Under the pieces are notes generated by a model. It was not told where the DNA came from, did not search any database, and saw only the letters and a list, made by a program, of their open reading frames with translations. A stretch of DNA of 64,000 nt from Bacillus sp. FJAT-29814 (GTDB lineage Bacteria > Bacillota > Bacilli > Bacillales > Cytobacillaceae), in NCBI RefSeq assembly GCF_001510715.1, contig NZ_LMTJ01000005.1, positions 734,138-798,137 on the forward strand, read 5' to 3'. Position 1 is the stretch's first letter. The number at the start of each line of letters is the position of its first letter. Made by a program: the position numbers and the translations under genes. Shown piece by piece: positions 41,895 through 50,226 of this stretch.

Positions 41895-42152
41895 TCACTT
41901 TTCTCGTTCAGTTAACGGGGCACATTCAAACGTAGAGGGGGAATCAATTTGGTCACGGTCGTCAACAAAACTCCGGGTTCCCACAATATCACTATTGTCG
42001 CCAAAGTTTTGGCCATAGCCCTGATTTTTTTTGTCGGAATTATGCCATTCTGCGAGAAGATTTTGACCAATATTAACGGCTGAGGCATTTTCAAAGGAAT
42101 TAATCTTAATCATAAAAATATTTATATTAATAAATGGAACGGGAGCGGGCAT
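41895..42152 (-). CDS. GerPA/GerPF-family spore protein
   Basis: An 85-residue protein of the GerPA/GerPF family: N-terminal strand INIFMIKINSFENASAVNIG, turn region LLAEWHNSDKKNQGYGQNFG, and a C-terminal DDRDQIDSPSTFE with the same D-x-D-Q-I-x-x-P-S layout as the paralogue at 5366. Strong AAGGAGGAG site before the ATG. It is divergent from the Hsp20-like gene at 42300 with about 145 bp between. Late-sporulation coat protein by inference. Confidence 0.75.
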   Translation of the reverse strand: MPAPVPFININIFMIKINSFENASAVNIGQNLLAEWHNSDKKNQGYGQNFGDNSDIVGTRSFVDDRDQIDSPSTFECAPLTEREK

Positions 42153-42299
42153 GTCATCTCCTCCTTATAGCTGCATTTAAATATATGCATTTCTTGCGGG
42201 TTTATGAGGCAAGCTGCGGAAAATAATGATTATTTTTTTGGACTTTTACTCGTAAAATGGATTAAGGTGCTGCTTTGAAAGGGGGTAGAGGAGATGGAT

Positions 42300-42776
42300 A
42301 TGGAAAAATTAAAGCAATGGCTGGATCTGGCAAAAAATATGCAGGGCGGCGACTTCTGGGGCAATATATTCGACCAGGAATTCGCCAAGCAATTTATGAA
42401 TGACCAGCAAATGAAAATGCCCCCCGCCAATCAGCAAATGGCTACGGAAGCGCAAAGACATCATTCATTCCCGAATTATGAAATATTGGAAGGCAATGAA
42501 GATGTGGTTGTGATTATTGAACTTCCAGGGATAATAAAAGAAAATATTGAATTGGGGATTAGCAATAATATTCTTACTGTTAAAGGAAAAGCCATGCCAT
42601 TTCAACCCAATTTAACGACTTCCTATTCGGAACGGTTTTCCGGGGAGTTCCACCGTCAAATACAGCTTCCTGATTCAGTGAACCCTAGTGATATAGGGGC
42701 AAAGTTTTGGAATGGGCTGTTGATTGTCAGTTACCGGCGGACGACCCAGGTCGGCGACGTTATTCCAATTGAATGA
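42300..42776 (+). CDS. Hsp20/alpha-crystallin-like protein (second copy)
   Basis: Protein of 158 residues from ATG 42300 (AGGAG 6 bp upstream; the ATG at 42294 abuts that site). The N-terminal 50 residues are Gln- and Met-rich with two helices (EKLKQWLDLAKNMQGG, FDQEFAKQFMNDQQMKM). The ACD (about 60-155) shows VVVIIELPGIIKENIELGI, NILTVKGKA and a closing GLLIVSYRR, a better match to Hsp20 than the copy at 4864. Followed 92 bp later by a GerPC-like gene. The same family combination as at 4.6-5.9 kb suggests a shared spore function. Confidence 0.78.
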   Translation: MEKLKQWLDLAKNMQGGDFWGNIFDQEFAKQFMNDQQMKMPPANQQMATEAQRHHSFPNYEILEGNEDVVVIIELPGIIKENIELGISNNILTVKGKAMPFQPNLTTSYSERFSGEFHRQIQLPDSVNPSDIGAKFWNGLLIVSYRRTTQVGDVIPIE

Positions 42777-42867
42777 CTTCAAAGTCCATACTGTAATTAG
42801 TGGACATGATAATCGTTTATGCCCATATATTTTATATAAGGTATAAACTTAAGGGAGCGTTTGTCGG

Positions 42868-43278
42868 ATGGCATTAAACTTCTTATTCCATATATTCCGA
42901 AAAACTGAGACTAAAGTGGAATGGCAAAAAAGATTGCTTTCTTTAGAGAAAAATATTGCCGAATTAGAAAAATTGGTTTGCGTGCTGCAAGAACAAGCCA
43001 AACCGGACAAAGCCATGAAAACAAATGATCCCCCGATTATCATTGAAAAAATAAATATTGAAAAAATTATTCTTGATAAATATGAGCTTAACAATAATCT
43101 AGGACAACTGGGAATTAAGGAGCTTAAGGGGAAATTAAATATCGGGGCTACCTATGGAAGCGAGTTTACACCAAGTCTTGCTGAGGACGAAAAGAGTAAA
43201 AAGTCCAAGGTAGAGAAGAGAGAGCAGCAAACTCACGAGAAAGGACCAAAGGTTAACATTAACGCAAAAAAAGACTAA
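42868..43278 (+). CDS. GerPC-like protein
   Basis: Protein of 136 residues. An N-terminal helix and predicted coiled coil (about 15-45, WQKRLLSLEKNIAELEKLV) is followed by strands IIIEKINIEKIILDKYEL and GIKELKGKLNIGATYG, then a Lys/Glu-rich tail. Coiled coil plus a closing KGKLNIG strand is the GerPC layout, though full GerPC is about 200 residues. Ribosome site AAGGGAG. A candidate sigma-K promoter (GACA, 17 bp, CATATATTT) lies upstream. Confidence 0.68.
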   Translation: MALNFLFHIFRKTETKVEWQKRLLSLEKNIAELEKLVCVLQEQAKPDKAMKTNDPPIIIEKINIEKIILDKYELNNNLGQLGIKELKGKLNIGATYGSEFTPSLAEDEKSKKSKVEKREQQTHEKGPKVNINAKKD

Positions 43279-43297
43279 AGATGGGCCTTTAGTCTTT
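43270..43297. terminator. Terminator between convergent genes
   Basis: Stem AAAGACTAAAG/CTTTAGTCTTT flanking ATGGGC, between the GerPC-like gene and ykuS. Confidence 0.75.
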
Positions 43298-43306
43298 CCT
43301 TAGAGA

Positions 43307-43549
43307 CTATTGAAGTCTGCTTTCCACCTCGCGGCATACTTCATCAGCGGACATTCCGTTTGCATCAATAACCGAAGCTTTTGTTACGGTGTCATGTATT
43401 CCCATGACATTTGAATCGAGTCCGGTTACAACACAGCAATCACAATTCTGGGCATCAGATTCCTGTTTTAATTCTACGACATCATAACCCTTTTCTCTTA
43501 GAGCCTGTTGAACATTTGTAAGAGATTGTTCTACTCCAACCTTTGCCAT
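43307..43549 (-). CDS. ykuS: UPF0180 family protein YkuS
   Basis: An 80-residue protein matching the UPF0180/YkuS family: [24 protein letters not shown], a central [17 protein letters not shown] with vicinal cysteines, and ending [13 protein letters not shown]. Function unknown. AGGAGGTG ribosome site. It is single and convergent with the GerPC-like gene. Confidence 0.85.
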   Translation of the reverse strand: MAKVGVEQSLTNVQQALREKGYDVVELKQESDAQNCDCCVVTGLDSNVMGIHDTVTKASVIDANGMSADEVCREVESRLQ

Positions 43550-43649
43550 ACAAACACCTCCTCATGTAGATTATCATGCCTAAATTGAAAGTAAATATTC
43601 GGTATAAGTGGCATTTATCTTTCAAAAGCTAATATGGGAGGTGTTCAAA

Positions 43650-43790
43650 GTGGGTAAACGCAGTAAAAAGAAAGCAGACCCCTCTACAATAGGGCTAAAC
43701 TCACCACAAGTCGAAGGTCAGGGAACGACCACGACTGAAACAGGTTCAAGAATGGAACCATCTTCAAGAAGAAAACAGAAAAGGTATTAA
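43650..43790 (+). CDS. Small basic protein, YuzL/SspO-like
   Basis: A 46-residue, Lys/Arg/Ser/Thr-rich protein starting at GTG 43650 with GGGAGGTG upstream. Sequence features: MGKRSKKKADPSTIGLN, then SPQVEGQGTTTTETGSRM and SRRKQKRY. The composition and N-terminal MGKR recall minor small acid-soluble spore proteins (SspO) and the Bacillus YuzL family; I cannot choose between them. A terminator follows. Confidence 0.55.
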   Translation: MGKRSKKKADPSTIGLNSPQVEGQGTTTTETGSRMEPSSRRKQKRY

Positions 43791-43798
43791 ATTAATTT

Positions 43799-43825
43799 AA
43801 GGGCACCCTTATGTATGGTGCCCTT
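43799..43825. terminator. Bidirectional terminator
   Basis: Stem AAGGGCACC/GGTGCCCTT (43799-43807 and 43817-43825). Confidence 0.8.
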
Positions 43826-43831
43826 ACGCAT

Positions 43832-45487
<1,656 letters not shown>

Positions 45488-45626
45488 TTATATCATTAAA
45501 TAGTGGAAAGAGCGAATTTATCAAGGGGAACGATAGATAACATGAAAAATTTTCTAAAAATTTTTTTGCGTTTTCACACTTTATTCATAATTTTGTTGTA
45601 AAATTAGCTTAAAGAGGGTGATATAC

Positions 45627-45761
45627 GTGGCCAAAAAACAGCTTGCCGAACTCGTTAACAAGTTGAAAAAGGCAGGAATAAAAGCGAGTCTAACCAAACC
45701 AAAGTCCAATTACCATTTATCATTACAACAAATAAAAAAACTTCCTTCATCCGTGAATTAA
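45627..45761 (+). CDS. Hypothetical 44-residue protein
   Basis: Starts at GTG 45627 after GAGGGTGA with good spacing. The sequence is Lys-rich and probably helical (MAKKQLAELVNKLKKAGIKA), followed by a Pro/Ser-containing tail (HLSLQQIKKLPSSVN). No family recognised. Good ribosome site and a following terminator support it as a real gene. Confidence 0.6.
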   Translation: MAKKQLAELVNKLKKAGIKASLTKPKSNYHLSLQQIKKLPSSVN

Positions 45762-45778
45762 ATCGGAAAATTGGAATA

Positions 45779-45810
45779 AAAAGCGATTAATCCAAGGACT
45801 AATCGCTTTT
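45779..45810. terminator. Bidirectional terminator
   Basis: Stem AAAAGCGATTA/TAATCGCTTTT (45779-45789 and 45800-45810). Confidence 0.8.
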
Positions 45811-45814
45811 CTTA

Positions 45815-46417
45815 TTACCTAATTTCATCTAAGATTGTATCGTAAACTTCTTTTTTATTAAAATCTTCCCCCATCGGAAACTTTTTGACAAATTTATTAT
45901 TTTCATCGATAAGATAGGTGAAGGTTGTATGGACAAATTGGCCGTTCCCGGGGTCCTTGTATTGAAATTGCATTGCTTCGCTAATTTTCCTAATTTTTTG
46001 CTGTTCTGTTTTGATGTTTTGTTTATCGCCGGTCAGGAATACCCAAGAATTGCTACTTTTTATTCCGAAATCCTTCATATATCTTGTCAAAATCTCAGGA
46101 GTATCACGATAAGGATCAATGGTTATCGTGATGAATTCAATATCCTTGCCAAATACACCGGCTTTTTCCAAGTCCTTTCTTAACTCAACCATCTTAATTG
46201 TTGTAGTCGGGCAAACGTCTGGGCAATGGGTGTACATAAATTCGATTAATTTTAATTTTGTGTTATCCTTGCCAAAATTATATTGTTCGCCATTTTGATT
46301 AATTAATGTAATATCTCCTGGTATTGCTGTGTTTGCATCGCGTATAAGAAAAAATGAGATTCCGGCTGCAATCCCGATAAAAACGGCAAGACTGCAAATA
46401 AGATAGATTTTTTTCAT
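45815..46417 (-). CDS. sco: SCO1/SenC-family copper chaperone
   Basis: Membrane-anchored thioredoxin-fold protein of 200 residues that delivers copper to the CuA centre of cytochrome c oxidase. One N-terminal membrane segment (about 3-24); copper-binding CPDVC in HCPDVCPTTTIKM and the distal His in FVHTTFTYLID. The start MKKIYL at 46417 has GGGAGG ahead. No cytochrome oxidase gene is adjacent. Confidence 0.9.
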   Translation of the reverse strand: MKKIYLICSLAVFIGIAAGISFFLIRDANTAIPGDITLINQNGEQYNFGKDNTKLKLIEFMYTHCPDVCPTTTIKMVELRKDLEKAGVFGKDIEFITITIDPYRDTPEILTRYMKDFGIKSSNSWVFLTGDKQNIKTEQQKIRKISEAMQFQYKDPGNGQFVHTTFTYLIDENNKFVKKFPMGEDFNKKEVYDTILDEIR

Positions 46418-46500
46418 TGGTTTCCCTCCTACCATAAAGATAAAGAAGTTTTTTTGAAAAAGATATGGATATTTTGTGAACAAAAAAAGCAATTGGCCGT

Positions 46501-46532
46501 AAAAAAAGCTGCCATTATTCTGACAGCCTTTT
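46501..46532 (-). terminator. Terminator of the small gene at 46541
   Basis: Imperfect stem GCTGCCA/TGACAGC with a run of seven Ts on the minus strand. Confidence 0.6.
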
Positions 46533-46540
46533 CACAACAT

Positions 46541-46675
46541 CTATCTATTTCTCAAATATTGCTTTGCCAATAACTGTTTTACCTCACTGTAACTTAGTCC
46601 CGATTGACTGTTTAATCTTTTTACTTCCTCTATATCTGTTCCAGCAATTGTGTAGCGTTTCTGTTTGGAATTCAT
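46541..46675 (-). CDS. Small protein resembling short gamma-type SASP
   Basis: A 44-residue protein, MNSKQKRYTIAGTDIEEV followed by KRLNSQSGLSYSEVKQLLAK. The AGTDIEEVK..N..SG.SY.EVK pattern recalls short proteins annotated as gamma-type small acid-soluble spore proteins in some Bacillaceae; this is from memory. Ribosome site GAGGTGA before the ATG. A terminator follows. Confidence 0.55.
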   Translation of the reverse strand: MNSKQKRYTIAGTDIEEVKRLNSQSGLSYSEVKQLLAKQYLRNR

Positions 46676-46754
46676 AACTTCACCTCAATGATAAAATATT
46701 TGGAAATGGAATGGCGATTTTTGGACATACTATTTTTAAAAGGAGGCGGTTCCC

Positions 46755-46940
46755 ATTTTTTTTGGCAGACGGACAAAAGATGAAGAAATGGAAACAATTC
46801 TGGTAGACACCGAAATTTATTCATGTATGGATGATACATGTATAGGCTGGATGAGAAAGGACTTTGTTTCGGATGACATGCTTTGCCCGATGTGCGGAAA
46901 TGGCATGGTTCAGGAAATTCGTGAGCTTCCAAAAATATAA
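46755..46940 (+). CDS. YdjO-like small zinc-finger protein with an apparent ATT start
   Basis: A 61-residue protein starting FFGRRTKDEE. Zinc-binding groups CMDDTCIGWMRKDF and LCPMCGNGMV match the cold-inducible YdjO family of Bacillus (C-x4-C-x-GW-x-R, then CPLCGS-like). No ATG, GTG or TTG is available in the right place: the first internal ATG lies within the acidic stretch and lacks a ribosome site. The strong AAAGGAGG site ends 8 bp before an ATT codon (46755), and family members as I recall them begin MFFG, so ATT is the likely start codon. Confidence 0.7.
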   Translation: MFFGRRTKDEEMETILVDTEIYSCMDDTCIGWMRKDFVSDDMLCPMCGNGMVQEIRELPKI

Positions 46941-46953
46941 CGATCAAGTGAGC

Positions 46954-46986
46954 AAAGACTGTCTGATATACTGACAGTCTTTTTCA
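46954..46986. terminator. Bidirectional terminator
   Basis: Stem AAAGACTGTC/GACAGTCTTT (46954-46963 and 46973-46982). Confidence 0.8.
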
Positions 46987-46988
46987 TA

Positions 46989-47174
46989 TTATAAATTTTC
47001 ATTTTGCTGACCGATTTCTCCGGATGCAATTAAGGTATTGGCCTCTTCTAACCGGGCATGCTCATCTACCGAATCCCCGGGTATATTTTTTTTATTCGGA
47101 AACACAGCTCCATTGTTTATGGTCATAACCGCTTTTTTAGGGGCAGTAGTTAGGTAATCTTCCTTCTTTGCCAT
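46989..47174 (-). CDS. Small hypothetical protein
   Basis: A 61-residue hydrophilic protein (MAKKEDYLTTAPKKAVMTIN, then VDEHARLEEANTLIASGEIG). A strong AAGGAGATG site precedes the ATG. I recognise no family; the size and context suggest a sporulation-associated protein, but nothing proves it. Confidence 0.55.
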   Translation of the reverse strand: MAKKEDYLTTAPKKAVMTINNGAVFPNKKNIPGDSVDEHARLEEANTLIASGEIGQQNENL

Positions 47175-47260
47175 ATGATCATCTCCTTATTAAAAGGATT
47201 AGCGATTATTTGGGGGGCTATGCCTGACTAATTCTAACCTTATTAGAAATTCTTGCAAAA

Positions 47261-47286
47261 AAAACTCTCCGATAATTTCGGAGAGT
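47261..47286 (-). terminator. Terminator of the yhfH-like pair
   Basis: Stem ACTCTCCGA/TCGGAGAGT (47264-47272 and 47278-47286) with eight Ts on the minus strand. Confidence 0.8.
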
Positions 47287-47291
47287 TCAGT

Positions 47292-47426
47292 TTACTCTGC
47301 TTTTTTGGCAAGGCAGCGATCGCATTCCATCAAATATGACTCTGCTTGCTCCTCCAAATGCTGGCCACACTCAGCACATTCTTTTTTAGGCAAATTACGA
47401 AAAAATTCAACCGGACTCATTAACAT
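47292..47426 (-). CDS. YhfH-family protein, copy 1
   Basis: A 44-residue zinc-ribbon protein: SPVEFFRNLPKKECAECGQH, then YLMECDRCLAKK. The FFRNLP segment and two C-x2-C pairs are the YhfH family hallmark. Ribosome site AGGGG. It is a tandem duplicate of the next gene; both seem to lie on one short transcript read toward lower coordinates. Function unknown. Confidence 0.75.
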   Translation of the reverse strand: MLMSPVEFFRNLPKKECAECGQHLEEQAESYLMECDRCLAKKAE

Positions 47427-47498
47427 AATAGGCATCCCCTTTATTAACACAGATTTTTTATTATTACCTTGTTGTATAACAGATATAAGAAAAAAATA

Positions 47499-47633
47499 TT
47501 ACTCAACTTTCTTAGACAGGCAGCGATCGCATTCCATTAAGTATGATTCTGCTTGTTCCTCCATATACTGACCACACTCAGGACATTCCTTTTTAGGCAA
47601 ATTGCGGAAAAATTCAACTGGACTCATTAACAT
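47499..47633 (-). CDS. YhfH-family protein, copy 2
   Basis: A 44-residue paralogue of the gene 72 bp downstream, differing at only a few positions (ECPECGQYMEEQ, CLSKKVE). The strong nucleotide similarity, including a shared GCGATCGC segment, indicates recent duplication. Ribosome site GGGGGAA. Confidence 0.75.
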   Translation of the reverse strand: MLMSPVEFFRNLPKKECPECGQYMEEQAESYLMECDRCLSKKVE

Positions 47634-47928
47634 TTTAAAATTCCCCCTTTATTAATACAGTTTATTTAATTACCATTTGTTATAGTACAGTATAAACAAA
47701 AAAATTGAAAATGTGTAGACTTTTTTTAAAAAAATCGAAAAATTTTTTAAATTGGCCGTTTGAGATTTAGCGTTTGTTCGATAAACAGCATGTAATGCTC
47801 ATGAAGGGTGCCATTAAGGTTAAACTAACATCAAATAATGACGAAAAAAAATAATTTCACTTCCATATCGAATTACTTTCCATTACAATCATAGTAGAAA
47901 AAGGTTGAATTGGGGGGGATGCGAGTTC

Positions 47929-50088
47929 ATGACTGCTATTATTGGGGAATTTCATCCGTTTTTATTCATCATCGCAATTGGTTTAACCATTATGGCATCC
48001 TATACAGCACTGGATATGTTTACATTAATCAAATCCTCAGGGCAAAATAAAAGCCTTTTGTTCTTGAGCGGGACATTGTCATTGGGGGTTGGAATTTGGG
48101 TTACAAATTTTATGGGGTTAATGGTAACAGAAAGCGGTAGAATTACCCATTACTATATACCACTTACGATCCTATCTATTTTTATAGGAATTTCCTTTAC
48201 AGGAATGGCCTTTATTTCATTTTTTAGCAAAGTAGTCGGTTTCTTCCAGTTAGTGATTGGAAGCTTGTTTTTAACCTTCGCGGTGCTTGCCATTCATATT
48301 ATCGGCATTTATTCAATAAACGTTCTATTTAAATTTAATGTTTTTTTATTTGCTTTTTCTGGGTTGCTCATTTTTGGTTCCTTTTTATTTGCTTTATGGC
48401 TGCTGTTTTCGCCAAAAAGTTTTACAAGTGAGAACCAGATATGGTTAAAACCTGTAAGTGCGTTAATTATGACCGGAGCAATAGCCGAAGGGCATATCCT
48501 GCTAAAAAAATCGACCGCTTTTCTCGCTGGTACTGAGATGATTAAAGGAACAGCGGGAGATAATTCCTTTTTTATTTATTTGGTATTATTTGTTTCAGTT
48601 TTAATTATGAGTGGACTAATTGTTTCGAGTGCATTGATAAGTAAGCAGCTGGCTGCTTCGGACACGAACCTGAAGGATATAAAGGCTGCACTTGATGCTT
48701 CCACGATTGTGGCGATTACAGATCCAAAAGGGACCATTGTTTTTGTCAATGACAAGTTCGAAGAAATCTCCAAGTATAAGAAAGAAGAGATTATTGGAAA
48801 AAATCATCGTATCTTAAATTCCGGTCACCATTCCAAAGAATTTTTCCGGGACCTTTGGATAACGATTCAATCAGGGAAAATCTGGCGGGGAGAAATACGC
48901 AATAAAGCAAAGGATGGATCCTTTTATTGGGTTGATACGACTATCGTACCGTTTATGAATAAAAAAGGAAAACCTGTTCAGTATATTGCGATTCGTTCAG
49001 ACATTACCCAACGAAAGAAAGCGGAAAAAAGTTTGTTGGAATCGACTAAAGAAGTGCGAGACATTACGTTTGCACTCAATCAGTCGTCAATAGTGGCTAT
49101 CACAGATGCCCAAGGCAGGATTACAACTGTCAATGATAAATTCTGTGAAATCTCTAAATACAGTCGAGATGAATTGATTGGTCAGGATCATCGCATCTTG
49201 AATTCCGGATACCATTCCAAGGACTATTTCAAAAACCTGTGGAAAACCATTGGGTCAGGAGAAGTATGGAAGGGTGAAATTCGGAATAAAGCGAAGGATG
49301 GGTCATATTACTGGGTTGACACAACCATTGTCCCGTTTTTAAACGAACAAGGTAAACCATATCAGTATTTGGCCATTCGCAATGATATTACAGAACGGAA
49401 GCGGCAAGAAGAAGTTCTGCATCGCCAAGATAAGCTTGCGGCAGTGGGACAATTGGCTGCTGGTGTGGCCCATGAAATACGCAACCCGCTGACTTCGATG
49501 AAGGGATATGCAGAATTCCTTCAGTTGGATGAGCAAGACCCGGAGCGGCTGGAATTTTTAAATATTATTCTCGATGAAATTGAACGAGTCAACACCATTG
49601 TCGAAGACTTTATGGTGCTCGCAAAACCAAAAGCCGTGGAATTGGAAGAGAAGAATGTTGTGCCGGTGATCAGGAATGTGATTTCGCTGCTTGAGTTCGA
49701 AGCCAGAAAGAAGAATGTCCGACTTCATTTCAATTGTAATCAGGATATTATCCAAATTGAATGTGATGAAAATCGGTTAAAGCAGGTATTCTTAAACTTC
49801 ATTAAAAACGGAATTGAAGCGATGCCGAATGGCGGGGACCTGCACGTGAAAACCATGATTCATGATAATAATGTGCAAATTTCAATTCAGGATACCGGAG
49901 TTGGAATCCCTAAAGAGAAGCTAAAGAAGCTTGGTGAACCGTTTTTCACTACAAAGAAGAATGGCAATGGCCTAGGCCTGATGGTCAGCTTTAAAATAAT
50001 CGAAAGCCATAATGGCAAAGTCTTTGTTGAAAGCGAACCAAACAAAGGTACCACCTTTAATATTATGCTGCCGTCCAGAACGGCCTAG
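47929..50088 (+). CDS. Membrane sensor histidine kinase with MHYT-like and two PAS domains
   Basis: Protein of 719 residues. Residues 1-245 form about seven transmembrane helices like the MHYT sensor domain, but the metal-binding M-H pairs are changed (TNFMGLM, IHIIGIY). Two near-identical PAS domains with PAC motifs follow (about 255-370 and 385-490; each has EIRNKAKDGSxYWVDTTIVPF). Then HisKA with the phosphorylated His in AHEIRNPLTSMKGYAEFL and an HATPase with N, G1 and G2 boxes (NFIKNGIEAM, DTGVGIPKEK, GNGLGLMVS). This is the KinA/KinE-like sporulation kinase architecture. No response regulator is adjacent. Confidence 0.88.
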   Translation: MTAIIGEFHPFLFIIAIGLTIMASYTALDMFTLIKSSGQNKSLLFLSGTLSLGVGIWVTNFMGLMVTESGRITHYYIPLTILSIFIGISFTGMAFISFFSKVVGFFQLVIGSLFLTFAVLAIHIIGIYSINVLFKFNVFLFAFSGLLIFGSFLFALWLLFSPKSFTSENQIWLKPVSALIMTGAIAEGHILLKKSTAFLAGTEMIKGTAGDNSFFIYLVLFVSVLIMSGLIVSSALISKQLAASDTNLKDIKAALDASTIVAITDPKGTIVFVNDKFEEISKYKKEEIIGKNHRILNSGHHSKEFFRDLWITIQSGKIWRGEIRNKAKDGSFYWVDTTIVPFMNKKGKPVQYIAIRSDITQRKKAEKSLLESTKEVRDITFALNQSSIVAITDAQGRITTVNDKFCEISKYSRDELIGQDHRILNSGYHSKDYFKNLWKTIGSGEVWKGEIRNKAKDGSYYWVDTTIVPFLNEQGKPYQYLAIRNDITERKRQEEVLHRQDKLAAVGQLAAGVAHEIRNPLTSMKGYAEFLQLDEQDPERLEFLNIILDEIERVNTIVEDFMVLAKPKAVELEEKNVVPVIRNVISLLEFEARKKNVRLHFNCNQDIIQIECDENRLKQVFLNFIKNGIEAMPNGGDLHVKTMIHDNNVQISIQDTGVGIPKEKLKKLGEPFFTTKKNGNGLGLMVSFKIIESHNGKVFVESEPNKGTTFNIMLPSRTA

Positions 50089-50089
50089 T

Positions 50090-50118
50090 AACGGGAGAGG
50101 GAAACTTCTCCCGTTTTT
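50090..50118 (+). terminator. Terminator of the kinase gene
   Basis: Stem AACGGGAGA/TCTCCCGTT (50090-50098 and 50107-50115) followed by Ts. Confidence 0.8.
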
Positions 50119-50226
50119 ACTTTTTAAAAAATAGACAAAAATTTTTACGAAAAATGAAACAATTGGCTAGTTAAATAGATTAATATGATTATATAAGTAT
50201 TAATGTTTTTTTTGGGAGGGAATAGA

